A stretch of DNA of 64,000 nucleotides from CAWHHZ01 sp963829355. Lineage in GTDB: Bacteria; Acidobacteriota; Thermoanaerobaculia; Gp7-AA8; JAHWKK01. The stretch is from assembly GCA_963829355.1 (NCBI GenBank), contig CAWHHZ010000001.1:248001-312000 (forward strand), in the 5' to 3' direction. Position numbers and translations under genes: made by a program. Of the stretch, positions 1 to 8,234 are shown in pieces. Position 1 is the first letter of the stretch. The number at the start of each line of letters is the position of its first letter. Under the pieces are notes generated by a model that saw nothing but the letters and a program-made list of their open reading frames with translations, ran no database searches and had not been told where the DNA came from.

Positions 1-957
1 GAGGTCGACCTTGAGACCCGCGACCGCGAAGAAGATTGGAGCGAAAACGCCGAGGGCGATGCTCTCCAGCTTCTCCAGCGCGTCCTCCGGGAGTCTCCGC
101 ATCTGCGAGAAAACGATCCCTATGATGAACGCTCCGAGCACCGCCTCGAGATGAAGCGCCATGCTGATCGCACCCCAGGCAAACATCAGGACGACGATGA
201 ACGTCAGGTAACGGTCCGCTCCCGTGACTCGATCACCGACGAAGTCGATCAGCCGTTTCACGACCCAGCGGCCGACGGTGAGGCTGAGGATGATGAACGC
301 GATGACGCTGCCAGCGTTCTGCGCGACGGAACCCGCGGTGATCTCGTGACCCGACGCGAGACCTGCAACGATCGAAAGTATGATCCAGCCGATCGTGTCG
401 TCGCTCATGCCGGCGGCGATGAGAGTCTGGCCGACGTCGCGCCTCATCAGATTCATGTCCATGATCACCTTGGCGATCACGGCGATCGCCGAGATGGCCA
501 TCGCGGTTCCAAGGAAAAGAGCGAATACCATCCGCTCTTCGGGGTTACCGAGAAGAGAGTCAGGCAGATTACGACCGAGAAAGAAGCCGCCGGTAAACGT
601 GAGAATGATGCCGCAGAGCGATACCCCGATCGCGGTCTTTGCGTGTCGGCGGATCAGCGCAAGATCTGTCTCGAGACCCGTGATCAGCATCATGAACATC
701 GCGCCGATGAGAGAAATCACTTCGAGGAGGTAGCCCTGGGTAGGAGTCTGCGGAACGATGTAGGCGCCCGCGGCCGGAACCATCGAAGAGAGAATGGACG
801 GTCCGAGGAGGATTCCGGCGAAGATCTCTCCCACGACGGCCGGCTGGCCGAGCCGCTTCGAGACCTCGCCGAGCGCTCTCGCGGTGAAGAGCAATACCCC
901 GATCTGGACGACGAGTCTCAGTACGTCTTCATGTGCTGCCGCGGTAAATGGTTCCAT
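1..957 (-). CDS. CPA2-type cation/proton antiporter (Kef/NhaS-like), 3' end outside window
   Basis: The gene starts at the ATG at 957 and reads 319 codons to the window edge without a stop, so its C-terminus is missing. The protein begins MEPFTAAAHEDVLRL and shows repeated hydrophobic segments. It carries the LGQPAVVGEIFAGILLGPS and MFMMLITGLETD stretches typical of Na+/H+ or K+/H+ exchangers of the monovalent cation:proton antiporter-2 family. Such proteins exchange cytoplasmic cations for protons across the inner membrane. It runs in the same direction as the peroxiredoxin upstream, 66 bases away. A C-terminal TrkA-N or USP domain cannot be judged here. The family call is firm; the ion is unknown. 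Confidence 0.85.
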   Translation of the reverse strand, partial: MEPFTAAAHEDVLRLVVQIGVLLFTARALGEVSKRLGQPAVVGEIFAGILLGPSILSSMVPAAGAYIVPQTPTQGYLLEVISLIGAMFMMLITGLETDLALIRRHAKTAIGVSLCGIILTFTGGFFLGRNLPDSLLGNPEERMVFALFLGTAMAISAIAVIAKVIMDMNLMRRDVGQTLIAAGMSDDTIGWIILSIVAGLASGHEITAGSVAQNAGSVIAFIILSLTVGRWVVKRLIDFVGDRVTGADRYLTFIVVLMFAWGAISMALHLEAVLGAFIIGIVFSQMRRLPEDALEKLESIALGVFAPIFFAVAGLKVDL

Positions 958-1023
958 CTTGTTGAGCCTTCAGGCCTGGACGACTGCGCTGGACGCGCAA
1001 CAATACAACATCCACGCCCGGTT

Positions 1024-1458
1024 TCAGCCTGAAGATCGATAGCTGCAGGCGAGCTCGATGTGACTGTTGATGTCGCGCGCACTCTTCCGAACTGCGCCGA
1101 CTTTGCGATCACGTTCGATGATGAACGTCACCCGGCCGGCAAGCTTCAGCAGTGGCCACTTCACGCCGTACGTCGAAATGATCTCCGCTCCTGGATCGCC
1201 GACGAGAGGGAAAGGCAGGTCGAGCTCCTCCCGGAAGCGGTCGCTGACGTCCTGCCCATCAGCCGAAACCCCGACCACGTCAACCCCCCGCGCTACGAGA
1301 TCGTCATACTGCTCGCGAAACTCGCGAGCCTCCTTCGTTCAGCCGGGTGTGAACGCCTTCGGAAAAAAGAAAACCGCCACAGCCCCGCTCTCCAGCAACT
1401 CGTAAAGCGACGAATCGCCAATCGAAAAGTCGGGAGCCGCGTCACCAGTGGAGAGCAT
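1024..1458 (-). CDS. Candidate selenocysteine-containing peroxiredoxin (AhpC/TSA, BCP/AhpE-like) with in-frame UGA
   Basis: Read from the ATG at 1458, the frame gives a 144-residue thioredoxin-fold peroxiredoxin interrupted only by a TGA at 1341-1339 (codon 40). The flanks FFPKAFTPG and TKEAREFREQY place that codon exactly where the family has its peroxidatic Cys (FTPGCTKEA). Homology continues past it (VVGVSADGQ, then a GDPGAEI / YGV segment) to the natural stop at 1024. An in-frame stop at 1473-1471 excludes a longer start. A perfect 8-bp hairpin begins 10 bases after the UGA, as bacterial SECIS elements do. The usual resolving Cys five residues on is replaced by Arg; one other Cys lies at residue 138. 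The expected role is reduction of hydroperoxides in the cytoplasm. The alternative is a TGC-to-TGA mutation or read error; selenocysteine insertion genes are not in this window. Confidence 0.78.
1311..1329 (-). promoter_or_regulatory. Candidate bacterial SECIS hairpin
   Basis: On the minus strand, GCTCGCGA-GTT-TCGCGAGC forms a perfect 8-bp stem with a GUU loop. The loop starts 18 nucleotides after the in-frame UGA and its first base is G. As I recall them, these features match the bacterial SECIS model (loop about 16-37 nt downstream, G in the first two loop positions), and the E. coli fdhF element also has a GU-starting loop. Such a hairpin binds SelB to recode UGA as selenocysteine. It lies inside the coding sequence for the EAREFREQ segment. 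Confidence 0.7.
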
Positions 1459-1481
1459 GTTGAAAGGATATCAGGCATCGG

Positions 1482-3683
1482 TCAGCAGTCGTCAGATTGT
1501 GGACGTTCGTGGACGTGGTGGACGTCTGTGGACGATGTGGACAGAAGCGTGGACTGAGGCGTGGACAGAGGCGTGGACGGAAAGCTGCTCAGAAACTCTC
1601 TTGAAGTTTCTGGTCCACTCTTTCGTCCACGCTTCTGTCCACGCTTCTGTCCACCCAGTCCACCCAGTCCACCATGTCCACAGACGTCCACCCCGTCCAC
1701 AACCTGTCGACTGTCGACTGACGACCGACGACTGCACCCTTGCAGCTCCCGAATGAACGCCCCGGTGCTGACGGGGCGGCCTAGAAACTCCTCCACGATT
1801 GTCTTTGCCTCGGCTTCTCCTCCGCGTGCGAGGATGACCTCTCGGAAGCGGTGGCCGGTGTCGCGGTTCATGATGTCGTCACCGAATACCGAGAGCAGAT
1901 CGTTCGCGATTGTTTCCGACCAGAGATAGCCGTAGTAGCCGGCCGCGTAGCCGCCCGTAATGTGGCCGAACGCGGCCGGAAACATCGTTCCTTCGACATA
2001 GCCGAGCGCCGTCTCATCTTCCATCTGCCTCCAGCGGTCGAGCGACGAGGCTGAGCTCGCTCCGGCGAGCGCCATGTCGTAGCTCGCGTAGAGGTGTTGC
2101 CGCGCGTAATGGATCCCCTTGCCGAACCGGCGCGCACCGTCGAGTCTTTTCGCCAGATCCGCGTCGATGACCGGACAGGTCGGACAGATCTCCGCCATGA
2201 TCGAGAGGCTCTCGATCCGTCTCCCCCACTCTTCGAACATCTGCGAAGGAGCTTCGACGAAGTCGCGCTGCACCGCCGTCCCGGAGTGCATGTTGTAGAC
2301 GGTCGACGAGAGAACGCCGTGGAGGACATGGCCGAACTCGTGGAGAAACGTCTCGAGCTCCTGGTGGGTCAGGCCTCGGCGATCGAAGTTCGTGACGAGC
2401 GCACTGACTGGTTTTCTCCCGGTCCTTCTGCTGACCCCACGCACAGGCCAGGCGGCGGCGTGTTTGTACTTGCCGTCTCGAGGGTAGAGGTCCATGTAGA
2501 TCCCGCCGATGAGCTCATCGCTCGTCCCGTCGATGACGTCGAAGTACAGAACCTCGGGACTCCACACAGGAACCTCGATCCGCTCGAACCGGACTCCGTA
2601 GAGCCGGCTGCTGAGCTCGAGGACCCAGCAGATCGACGGCTCGACGGGAAAATACTTCCGGAGCTTTTCCTGATCGACGGAAAACTTCTGCTCACGCACC
2701 CGCTCCGACCAGTAAGGCACGTCCCAACGATGAATCCGGACCGACTCCAGCGGCTCGTTCGTCGCGGCAGCTTTTGCCCGTCGCAGCTCCCCGAGATCGT
2801 GCTGCTCCCGCTCCCGCACGGCATCGAGAACATCGTCGAGGAACGCGCGAACACGCTCGGGATTCTCGACCATTCGCCGGCGTGTCACATAATGCGCGTA
2901 CGTCGGCAGAGCGTAGAGGGTGGCCATCTCGCTACGCAGCTCCACGATCGTGTCGAGCAGTCGTAGATTCTCCTCTCCTCCCCGCTGGAGGTAAGCGGTA
3001 AAGAGGCGGCGCCTCGCATCTTCGCTCCGCACGTTCATCATGAACGGGTTGTACTCCGGATAGTCGAACCCGACGAGAATCTCGTCGCCATCCCTATCGA
3101 GGGTGTCGATGATGGCCTGCGGAAGTCCCTCGATTTCGCTCTCGGAAAAGCGGACCTTCACCTCCTGTTCCCGGATGTTCTTTGCGAACTGCTGACTGAG
3201 CTCAGTGATCGACTGGCTGATCTCCCGGAAACGGCGACGCTCATCCTCGTCGAGAGCGACACCGCTGTCTTCGAACGCTTCGAGCAGATCCTTCTTCAGC
3301 GTCAGCTCCGGCGGGCTGGACGGCTCGACAGCAGAGACTCTCTCGAAGAGTGCACGATTCTGATAGATCTCGGTGTTGAAACTCGAGAGCTCGACCATGT
3401 GCTCGTCCGCGGCTTCCCGAACCTGCCGGACAGGATGGACCTCGTTGAGCAGGGACACCGGCCCGAAGACGTCCTCGACGAGAATCTCGATGTCATCCCA
3501 CCGGTCGAGAACATCGCTGACTGATGATTTCTCCAGAGGGATCGACTCGATCTCGTTCAATTTCGATCGCGCCAGATCGATCACGCGACGACATGAGTGC
3601 TCGAGCGTGATGGGATCGTGGATCGGGAGGATTGTGCGCTCGGCGGCGCGAGGTTCAGGCGACTTCGGACTCAGATCGTGCAT
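1482..3683 (-). CDS. M3 family zinc oligopeptidase with repeat-encoded C-terminal tail
   Basis: This is a 733-residue thimet-oligopeptidase-like enzyme with HEFGHVLHG as the HEXXH zinc site and a TNFDRRGLTHQELETFLHEF context typical of Dcp/PrlC peptidases. Such enzymes cut short peptides in the cytoplasm or periplasm. I chose the ATG at 3683 because AGGGGAG sits five bases upstream; an earlier in-frame start lacks this. The conserved domain ends near STGAFIRELQG. The last roughly 84 residues (many Ser, Gly, Arg, Thr) come from the GTGGAC/GTCCAC array, so the original stop seems to have been lost or moved by repeat expansion. The gene is divergent from the DUF885 gene at 3961. Confidence 0.9.
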   Translation of the reverse strand: MHDLSPKSPEPRAAERTILPIHDPITLEHSCRRVIDLARSKLNEIESIPLEKSSVSDVLDRWDDIEILVEDVFGPVSLLNEVHPVRQVREAADEHMVELSSFNTEIYQNRALFERVSAVEPSSPPELTLKKDLLEAFEDSGVALDEDERRRFREISQSITELSQQFAKNIREQEVKVRFSESEIEGLPQAIIDTLDRDGDEILVGFDYPEYNPFMMNVRSEDARRRLFTAYLQRGGEENLRLLDTIVELRSEMATLYALPTYAHYVTRRRMVENPERVRAFLDDVLDAVREREQHDLGELRRAKAAATNEPLESVRIHRWDVPYWSERVREQKFSVDQEKLRKYFPVEPSICWVLELSSRLYGVRFERIEVPVWSPEVLYFDVIDGTSDELIGGIYMDLYPRDGKYKHAAAWPVRGVSRRTGRKPVSALVTNFDRRGLTHQELETFLHEFGHVLHGVLSSTVYNMHSGTAVQRDFVEAPSQMFEEWGRRIESLSIMAEICPTCPVIDADLAKRLDGARRFGKGIHYARQHLYASYDMALAGASSASSLDRWRQMEDETALGYVEGTMFPAAFGHITGGYAAGYYGYLWSETIANDLLSVFGDDIMNRDTGHRFREVILARGGEAEAKTIVEEFLGRPVSTGAFIRELQGCSRRSSVDSRQVVDGVDVCGHGGLGGLGGQKRGQKRGRKSGPETSREFLSSFPSTPLSTPQSTLLSTSSTDVHHVHERPQSDDC
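1498..1735. repeat. GTGGAC / GTCCAC inverted repeat array
   Basis: The left half (1499-1578) holds about eight GTGGAC units at 9-12 base spacing; the right half (1613-1700) holds about nine GTCCAC units. The centre contains a perfect CAGAAACT / AGTTTCTG palindrome (1590-1612). Together they can fold into one long imperfect hairpin. The right end runs into GTCGACTGACGAC-type repeats. The array encodes the low-complexity C-terminal tail of the M3 peptidase on the minus strand. Confidence 0.75.
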
Positions 3684-3960
3684 TGGCTCCCCTGTTGCTG
3701 CGAAGCAATGATATCTGCAATCGGACGTCCGGCTCACCCGGTCTGGAATCGGCGGAAAGCCGGGCGCCCCCGACAGCTGTCACAGTCGGGACGAGAGTCA
3801 TTTCACTCCACTGACGAAGCGAGGCGGCGTTCATTCCCCCGCTCAGGACGACAGTCGCCCGGCAACGGATCCCTCCGCTACAATTCAACCACAGCAGCGG
3901 GGATAATCTCCTTGCCGCACCGAAACACCACAATGCTTGCACGATCTGGAAGGACGACGA

Positions 3961-5244
3961 ATGAGAAGACTTCTGCTGGCCCTCTGTCTGATGGCTTTCG
4001 GTTGCAGCACGGCAGTGACGGGAGGACGCGTCATGGATGACATCGCTCGAGACTACGTCAGTCTCGTTCTCGCGCTCGGTGAGCACGATGACGGGTATGT
4101 GGACGCGTACTACGGGCCGGAGGAGTGGCGGAATGAAGTCCGGGAGGATCTCCCCTCTCTCGCACAGATCGCCACCCGGGCGAGTGAGCTTCGATCGGAG
4201 CTCGCACGCGTCAGCACCACTGACCCGATGGAGCAGATGCGCGCCGACTACCTCTCGACTCAGCTTCTTGCTCTCTCGACCAGGGTGCGGATGCTCGAGG
4301 GAGAGTCCCTCTCCTTCGATGAGGAGTCGAAGCTTCTCTACGGTGCCGTCGCTCCGCATCACTCGGCTGCCCATTTCGAGGAAATCCTGAACCGGCTCGA
4401 TGAAGAGCTGCCGGGTGACGGTCCGCTCGTCGACCGGATCGAAGCGTTCCGCAAAGACTTCATCATTCCGCGCGACAAGCTCGACACAGTCTTCCAGAGA
4501 GCGATTCAGGGCTGTCGCTCCCGCACCGAACAGTGGATCGATCTTCCCGCGGGAGAGACATTCCGGATCGAGTACGTCAACGACAAGCCATGGAGCGGCT
4601 ACAACTGGTATCAGGGAGGATTCGACTCACTGATCCAGGTCAATACCGATCTGCCGATCTACATCGATCGTGCGATCGATCTCGCCTGCCATGAAGGCTA
4701 TCCCGGACACCACGTCTACAACACGATGCTGGAGAAGAACCTCGTCCGCGACAGGGGATGGGCGGAATTCAGCGTCTATCCTCTGTACAGCCCGCAATCG
4801 CTCATCGCGGAAGGCTCGGCCAACTACGGGATCGAGATGGCGTTTCCCGGCGATCAGCGTGTGAGCTTTGAACGGCAGGAGCTGTTCCCGATCGCGGGGA
4901 TCGATCCTGCTCGCGCCGATCGCTACTACGCGATTCAGGAGCTTGTCGGCGAGCTATCCTACGCGGGGAACGAGGCGGCGAGGCGTTATCTCGACGGAGA
5001 GATCAGTCGCGCGGAAGCAATCGACTGGCTCGAGAAGTATGCGTTGATGGGTGAGGACCGCGCCACCCAGAGGACCAAGTTCATGGACGCGTACCGCAGC
5101 TATGTCATCAACTACAACCTCGGCCAGGATCTGGTGCGCGGATACGTGGAGCGGGAGGGGGGCGACGATCCGGCGGCGCGCTGGAGAGTTTTCGAGCGAA
5201 TCCTCTCGACGCCCGTTCTTCCAGCCGACATCACTCCGAGGTAG
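3961..5244 (+). CDS. DUF885 family lipoprotein, putative metallopeptidase
   Basis: The protein of 427 residues starts MRRLLLALCLMAFGCS, a lipoprotein signal with a lipobox ending in Cys, so it is probably anchored in the envelope. The ATG at 3961 has GGAAGGA eight bases upstream. The DUF885 signature HEGYPGHH is present (LACHEGYPGHHVYNTMLEK), followed by an EGSANYGIEMAF helix that would supply a further metal or catalytic Glu. DUF885 proteins are usually 550-600 residues, so this is a short form. Peptidase activity is inferred from the gluzincin-like motif; the substrate is unknown. Confidence 0.85.
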   Translation: MRRLLLALCLMAFGCSTAVTGGRVMDDIARDYVSLVLALGEHDDGYVDAYYGPEEWRNEVREDLPSLAQIATRASELRSELARVSTTDPMEQMRADYLSTQLLALSTRVRMLEGESLSFDEESKLLYGAVAPHHSAAHFEEILNRLDEELPGDGPLVDRIEAFRKDFIIPRDKLDTVFQRAIQGCRSRTEQWIDLPAGETFRIEYVNDKPWSGYNWYQGGFDSLIQVNTDLPIYIDRAIDLACHEGYPGHHVYNTMLEKNLVRDRGWAEFSVYPLYSPQSLIAEGSANYGIEMAFPGDQRVSFERQELFPIAGIDPARADRYYAIQELVGELSYAGNEAARRYLDGEISRAEAIDWLEKYALMGEDRATQRTKFMDAYRSYVINYNLGQDLVRGYVEREGGDDPAARWRVFERILSTPVLPADITPR

Positions 5245-5309
5245 TGGGAGAATAGGTTTTCTGCAACAGTTGGTGCCGGTCTTCGTACACACCCCTGAGG
5301 AGATCGGAA

Positions 5310-5945
5310 ATGTCAAAACGTGTTGCTTTCATATTGGTTGCTCTGTCAATCGCGATTTCTGCCGACGCCAGAACGTGGCGGACCGAGAGATACAAGATCG
5401 ACTCGCACTCTGTGGATACCGTCGAGATCGAGCATGCAGTTGGAGAGTTGACCATCGAAGCGGGCGACTCCCAGATGATCGAGATCGTGATGACGGTCGA
5501 GTGCTCGAGCTGGAGTAAGAAGTGTGAAGCACGCACCGAGCAGGTTGAGCTCAGCTCGCGAACGGCGGGCGGCACGCTCGAGCTTCGCATCAAAGGATTC
5601 CCGAAGACGGCCGATTCTCTCTCGGTCAACCTCGAGATCAGGATGCCTCGCAGGCTTTCGCTCGATATCGATCATGGCGTCGGGGAGACGACCATACGCG
5701 GTGTGGAGGGAGACATCTCAGTCGAATCAGGCGTCGGGGAGGTTTCCGTGAAGGGCCCGGTTGAGGCTTTCGGTGAGGTCGATGCAGAGTGCGGCGTGGG
5801 AGAGGCCGATCTGTCCGTGCCAGGCGGCCACATCGAGCGCGAAGGCTTCCTCTTCCTCGGCAACGAGCTCAAGTGGAGCGGATCGGGCGAATCGGTGATC
5901 GAAGTGGAGATCGGCGTCGGATCCCTCGAGATCGAGCTGTACTAG
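5310..5945 (+). CDS. Secreted protein with DUF4097-like beta-repeat
   Basis: The 211-residue product has a signal peptide (MSKRVAFILVALSIAISADA) and then a beta-rich repeat region with phrases such as VGELTIEAG, VGETTIRGVEG and VGEVSVKG. These resemble the putative adhesin/DUF4097 fold. A GAGGAG ribosome site lies upstream of the ATG at 5310. It follows the DUF885 gene by 65 bases and may be co-transcribed. Two Cys (in VECSSWSKKC) could form a disulfide. Its function is unknown. A related protein is encoded at 21760-22502. Confidence 0.75.
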   Translation: MSKRVAFILVALSIAISADARTWRTERYKIDSHSVDTVEIEHAVGELTIEAGDSQMIEIVMTVECSSWSKKCEARTEQVELSSRTAGGTLELRIKGFPKTADSLSVNLEIRMPRRLSLDIDHGVGETTIRGVEGDISVESGVGEVSVKGPVEAFGEVDAECGVGEADLSVPGGHIEREGFLFLGNELKWSGSGESVIEVEIGVGSLEIELY

Positions 5946-5956
5946 CCGCGGTGAGG

Positions 5957-6034
5957 CATTCCGCGCACGCGTAGCCTCGACTGTTTCTGTCTCTCAGGAG
6001 CGTTGTTCGTCCCACGGCTCGGAATGACGGCGAG
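5957..6034. repeat. Intergenic repeat (GAGCCGTGGGAC / CTGAGAGACAGAAACA family), copy 1
   Basis: Read on the minus strand, this spacer holds GTCATTCCGAGCCGTGGGAC followed by CTCCTGAGAGACAGAAACA. The same two blocks occur in direct orientation at 58155-58218. It separates the convergent genes ending at 5945 and 6081. Confidence 0.6.
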
Positions 6035-6080
6035 TACGTTCCGAGACGGTGTCCGGGCCTCGGCGGTCGCCTCCGCCTCC

Positions 6081-6815
6081 TCAATCAGGTAATGAGGCGG
6101 CCAGCGAGCTCAGCGGCGGCTGGAACGCCTCGCCGAAGATCTCGAACGGCACCCGGTTGCCGACACGCTCCAGAGGCTTTGCGTTCTCGATGACTGACTG
6201 ATACGTCTCGTAACAGTCGAGTGCGCGGCGTGCGGTGGCGATATCTTCCTGATCGACCGGAATGAGCGCGCCGATCTCCTCCGGGTCGGTCGCCTTGAGC
6301 GAGAACGGGCCTTCCGGTTCATCGCTCGGAAGAACCGTGAAGAAGGCGAGACGTTTGAGCTCCTCGATCTCGTTCCGTGCGCGCATCGCGCAGAACACAC
6401 GCTTGACCACGGCGTGCGTGACGAGATGGTCGGAGAAGCCGCTCACGCCGTGCACACCGTAGGTGACGACGATGTGAGGACGGACCCGGCGTATCGCTGA
6501 TTCGACGATCGACTCCAGATCGAGCGGATTTTCCCGGTGGAGCTCCCCGTCGGGAAAATCGTGGAGCGCGAACGATGTCAGGTCGAGTACTTCCCGCACG
6601 CATTCCATCTCTTTCGCGCGGACCGCGCCCATCTCCTGAATGCTCAGGCCGAGCCGGTGACGCTGCCTGGTTGCCCCTCCGCGCGTGAAGGTGAGGAGGT
6701 GGACTTCGTCGCCATCTCTTCGCTGACGTGAGATTGCGAGCGACGGTCCGAAGCTCTCGTCGTCCGGGTGTGGGAACACATACAGATAGCGCACTGGCGT
6801 ATATTGGGGAGCCAT
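6081..6815 (-). CDS. PIG-L / LmbE-like N-acetylglucosaminyl deacetylase family protein
   Basis: The 244-residue product begins MAPQYTPVRYLYVFPHPDDESFGPS. PHPDDE is the zinc-binding PHxDDE motif of the PIG-L family, and later GFSDHLVTHAVVK supplies the conserved HxxH-type ligand. Family members remove N-acetyl groups from GlcNAc-containing substrates such as mycothiol or bacillithiol precursors; the substrate here is unknown. The ATG at 6815 overlaps the first bases of the divergent M20 gene (ATG at 6814). An alternative ATG at 6827 has a better AGGAG spacing, and a GTG at 6794 would avoid overlap, so the start is uncertain. Confidence 0.87.
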   Translation of the reverse strand: MAPQYTPVRYLYVFPHPDDESFGPSLAISRQRRDGDEVHLLTFTRGGATRQRHRLGLSIQEMGAVRAKEMECVREVLDLTSFALHDFPDGELHRENPLDLESIVESAIRRVRPHIVVTYGVHGVSGFSDHLVTHAVVKRVFCAMRARNEIEELKRLAFFTVLPSDEPEGPFSLKATDPEEIGALIPVDQEDIATARRALDCYETYQSVIENAKPLERVGNRVPFEIFGEAFQPPLSSLAASLPD

Positions 6816-8076
6816 GAAAACGATCATCTCACTCCTTCTCCTGAGTTTCACCTGGCCGGCCGCTGCTCTCGACCGTGCGACGATCGATCGTGAGGTCGAC
6901 GCGCTCTTCAACCAATGCGTGGAGATCCGGAGAGATCTGCACATGCATCCCGAGCTTTCGAACCGTGAGGAGCGGACTTCGAACGTCATTGCCGGGCGCC
7001 TCGAGGCACTTGGAATCCCGATCGAGCGGGGTGTCGCGAAACATGGAGTGGTTGCGGTCATCGAGGGTTCTCTTCCCGGTCCCACCGTCGCCGTCCGTGC
7101 GGATATCGACGCCTTGCCGATCAACGAGGTGATCGACGTCCCGTACAAGTCACTCAACGAGGGTGTGAAGCACGCCTGCGGACACGATGTGCACACCACC
7201 GTCGGTCTGACAGTGGCCGAGATTCTCTGGAAGCATCGTGACGGTCTTCCAGGAAAAGTGATCGTTTTCTTCCAACCGGCCGAGGAGGGGCCGCCGCCTG
7301 GAGAGAAGGGTGGGGCGCCGCTCATGATCGAGGAAGGCTTCCTCGCACGCTATCAACCCGACGCGATGTTTGCTCTCCATACGATGCCGACCCTCGAGGT
7401 GGGGAATGTCAGTTTTGCGCCGGGTGCGCAGATGGCTTCCTCCGACACGTTTGCCATCGACATCACCGGAAAGCAGAGCCACGGAGCGGAGCCGCATCGG
7501 GGTATCGATCCGATCTTCATCGGCTCGCAGATCGTGACGGCATTGCAGAGCATCGACAGCCGCCGGATCGATCCGCTCGAGCCAGTCGTCGTGACAATCG
7601 GTACATTTCACGCCGGAACGAGGTTCAACATCGTTCCGGCCAGTGCCAGACTCGAGGGTACGCTACGCACCCTCTCGCCGGCAGTACGAACCGAATCGAG
7701 ACGCCTGATCCGGGAGATCAGCGAACTGACGGCAAAGGCACTCGAGGGGTCCGCTGTCGTATCCTTCCAGGACGATGCGGCCAATCCGGTTCTGATCAAT
7801 GACGCCGAACTGACCACCTTTGCGGAACGATCACTCCAGAAGACGCTGGGTGAGGGCCAGGTGCATCGTGACCCGCCGCGAATGGTCGCCGAGGACTTCG
7901 CTCACTTCTCCGAGGCGCTGCCGTCGTTCTACTACTTTCTGGGGGTCGGGAATCAGGAGAAGGGAATCACGGAGAACCTGCACACACCAGGATTCGATGT
8001 CGATGAGCGCAGCCTCGCGATTGGCGCGAGAACGATGACGGCTCTCGTCGTCGACTATCTCACCTCGCACGAGTGA
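6814..8076 (+). CDS. Secreted M20-family amidohydrolase (peptidase/aminoacylase)
   Basis: The 420-residue protein has a signal peptide (MKTIISLLLLSFTWPAAAL) and then the M20D fold: RRDLHMHPELS, the metal-binding HACGHDVHTT, PAEEGPPPGEKGG, and a final HTPGFDVDE. Enzymes of this family hydrolyse N-acyl amino acids or related amides with a di-metal centre; export suggests a periplasmic role. GGGGAG lies five bases before the ATG. It shares a very tight divergent start region with the PIG-L gene and is followed by a palindromic repeat. Confidence 0.9.
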   Translation: MKTIISLLLLSFTWPAAALDRATIDREVDALFNQCVEIRRDLHMHPELSNREERTSNVIAGRLEALGIPIERGVAKHGVVAVIEGSLPGPTVAVRADIDALPINEVIDVPYKSLNEGVKHACGHDVHTTVGLTVAEILWKHRDGLPGKVIVFFQPAEEGPPPGEKGGAPLMIEEGFLARYQPDAMFALHTMPTLEVGNVSFAPGAQMASSDTFAIDITGKQSHGAEPHRGIDPIFIGSQIVTALQSIDSRRIDPLEPVVVTIGTFHAGTRFNIVPASARLEGTLRTLSPAVRTESRRLIREISELTAKALEGSAVVSFQDDAANPVLINDAELTTFAERSLQKTLGEGQVHRDPPRMVAEDFAHFSEALPSFYYFLGVGNQEKGITENLHTPGFDVDERSLAIGARTMTALVVDYLTSHE

Positions 8077-8085
8077 TGACGGCTG

Positions 8086-8225
8086 TCATCCTGAGCTGCC
8101 GGATCCCGCGAAGCGGGAGCAGGACGGTCGAAGGATCGCGGACTTTGCCGACTGTCAGGACGGAAAGAACGCGACAGTCAGGACGTACGCGATCCTTCGC
8201 TTCGCTCAGGATGACAGTAGGTTCA
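8086..8225. repeat. Palindromic CATCCTGAGC/CGAAGGATCGCG repeat, copy 1
   Basis: The left arm reads GTCATCCTGAGCTGCCGGAT with CGAAGGATCGCG; the right arm reads CGCGATCCTTCGC and GCTCAGGATGAC in inverted order. A GACTGTCAGGACGGAAAG / GACAGTCAGGACGTA middle part is shared with the copies near 12290 and 58440. It fills the space between convergent genes. Confidence 0.85.
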
Positions 8226-8234
8226 AAGTGGTAT

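Noticed and set aside
151..1032. Long plus-strand frame opposite the antiporter
   Set aside because: The reading has a Arg/Asp/His-rich composition typical of antisense frames in GC-rich genes, and the minus strand gives a clear membrane antiporter.
1498..1735. CRISPR array at the GTGGAC repeats
   Set aside because: Units are too short (6 bases) and closely spaced, with inverted halves and no spacers; it is a palindromic repeat.
6816..7325. N-terminal extension of the PIG-L gene over the M20 gene
   Set aside because: The extra residues are low-quality and antisense to the M20 coding sequence; the conserved fold starts at 6815.
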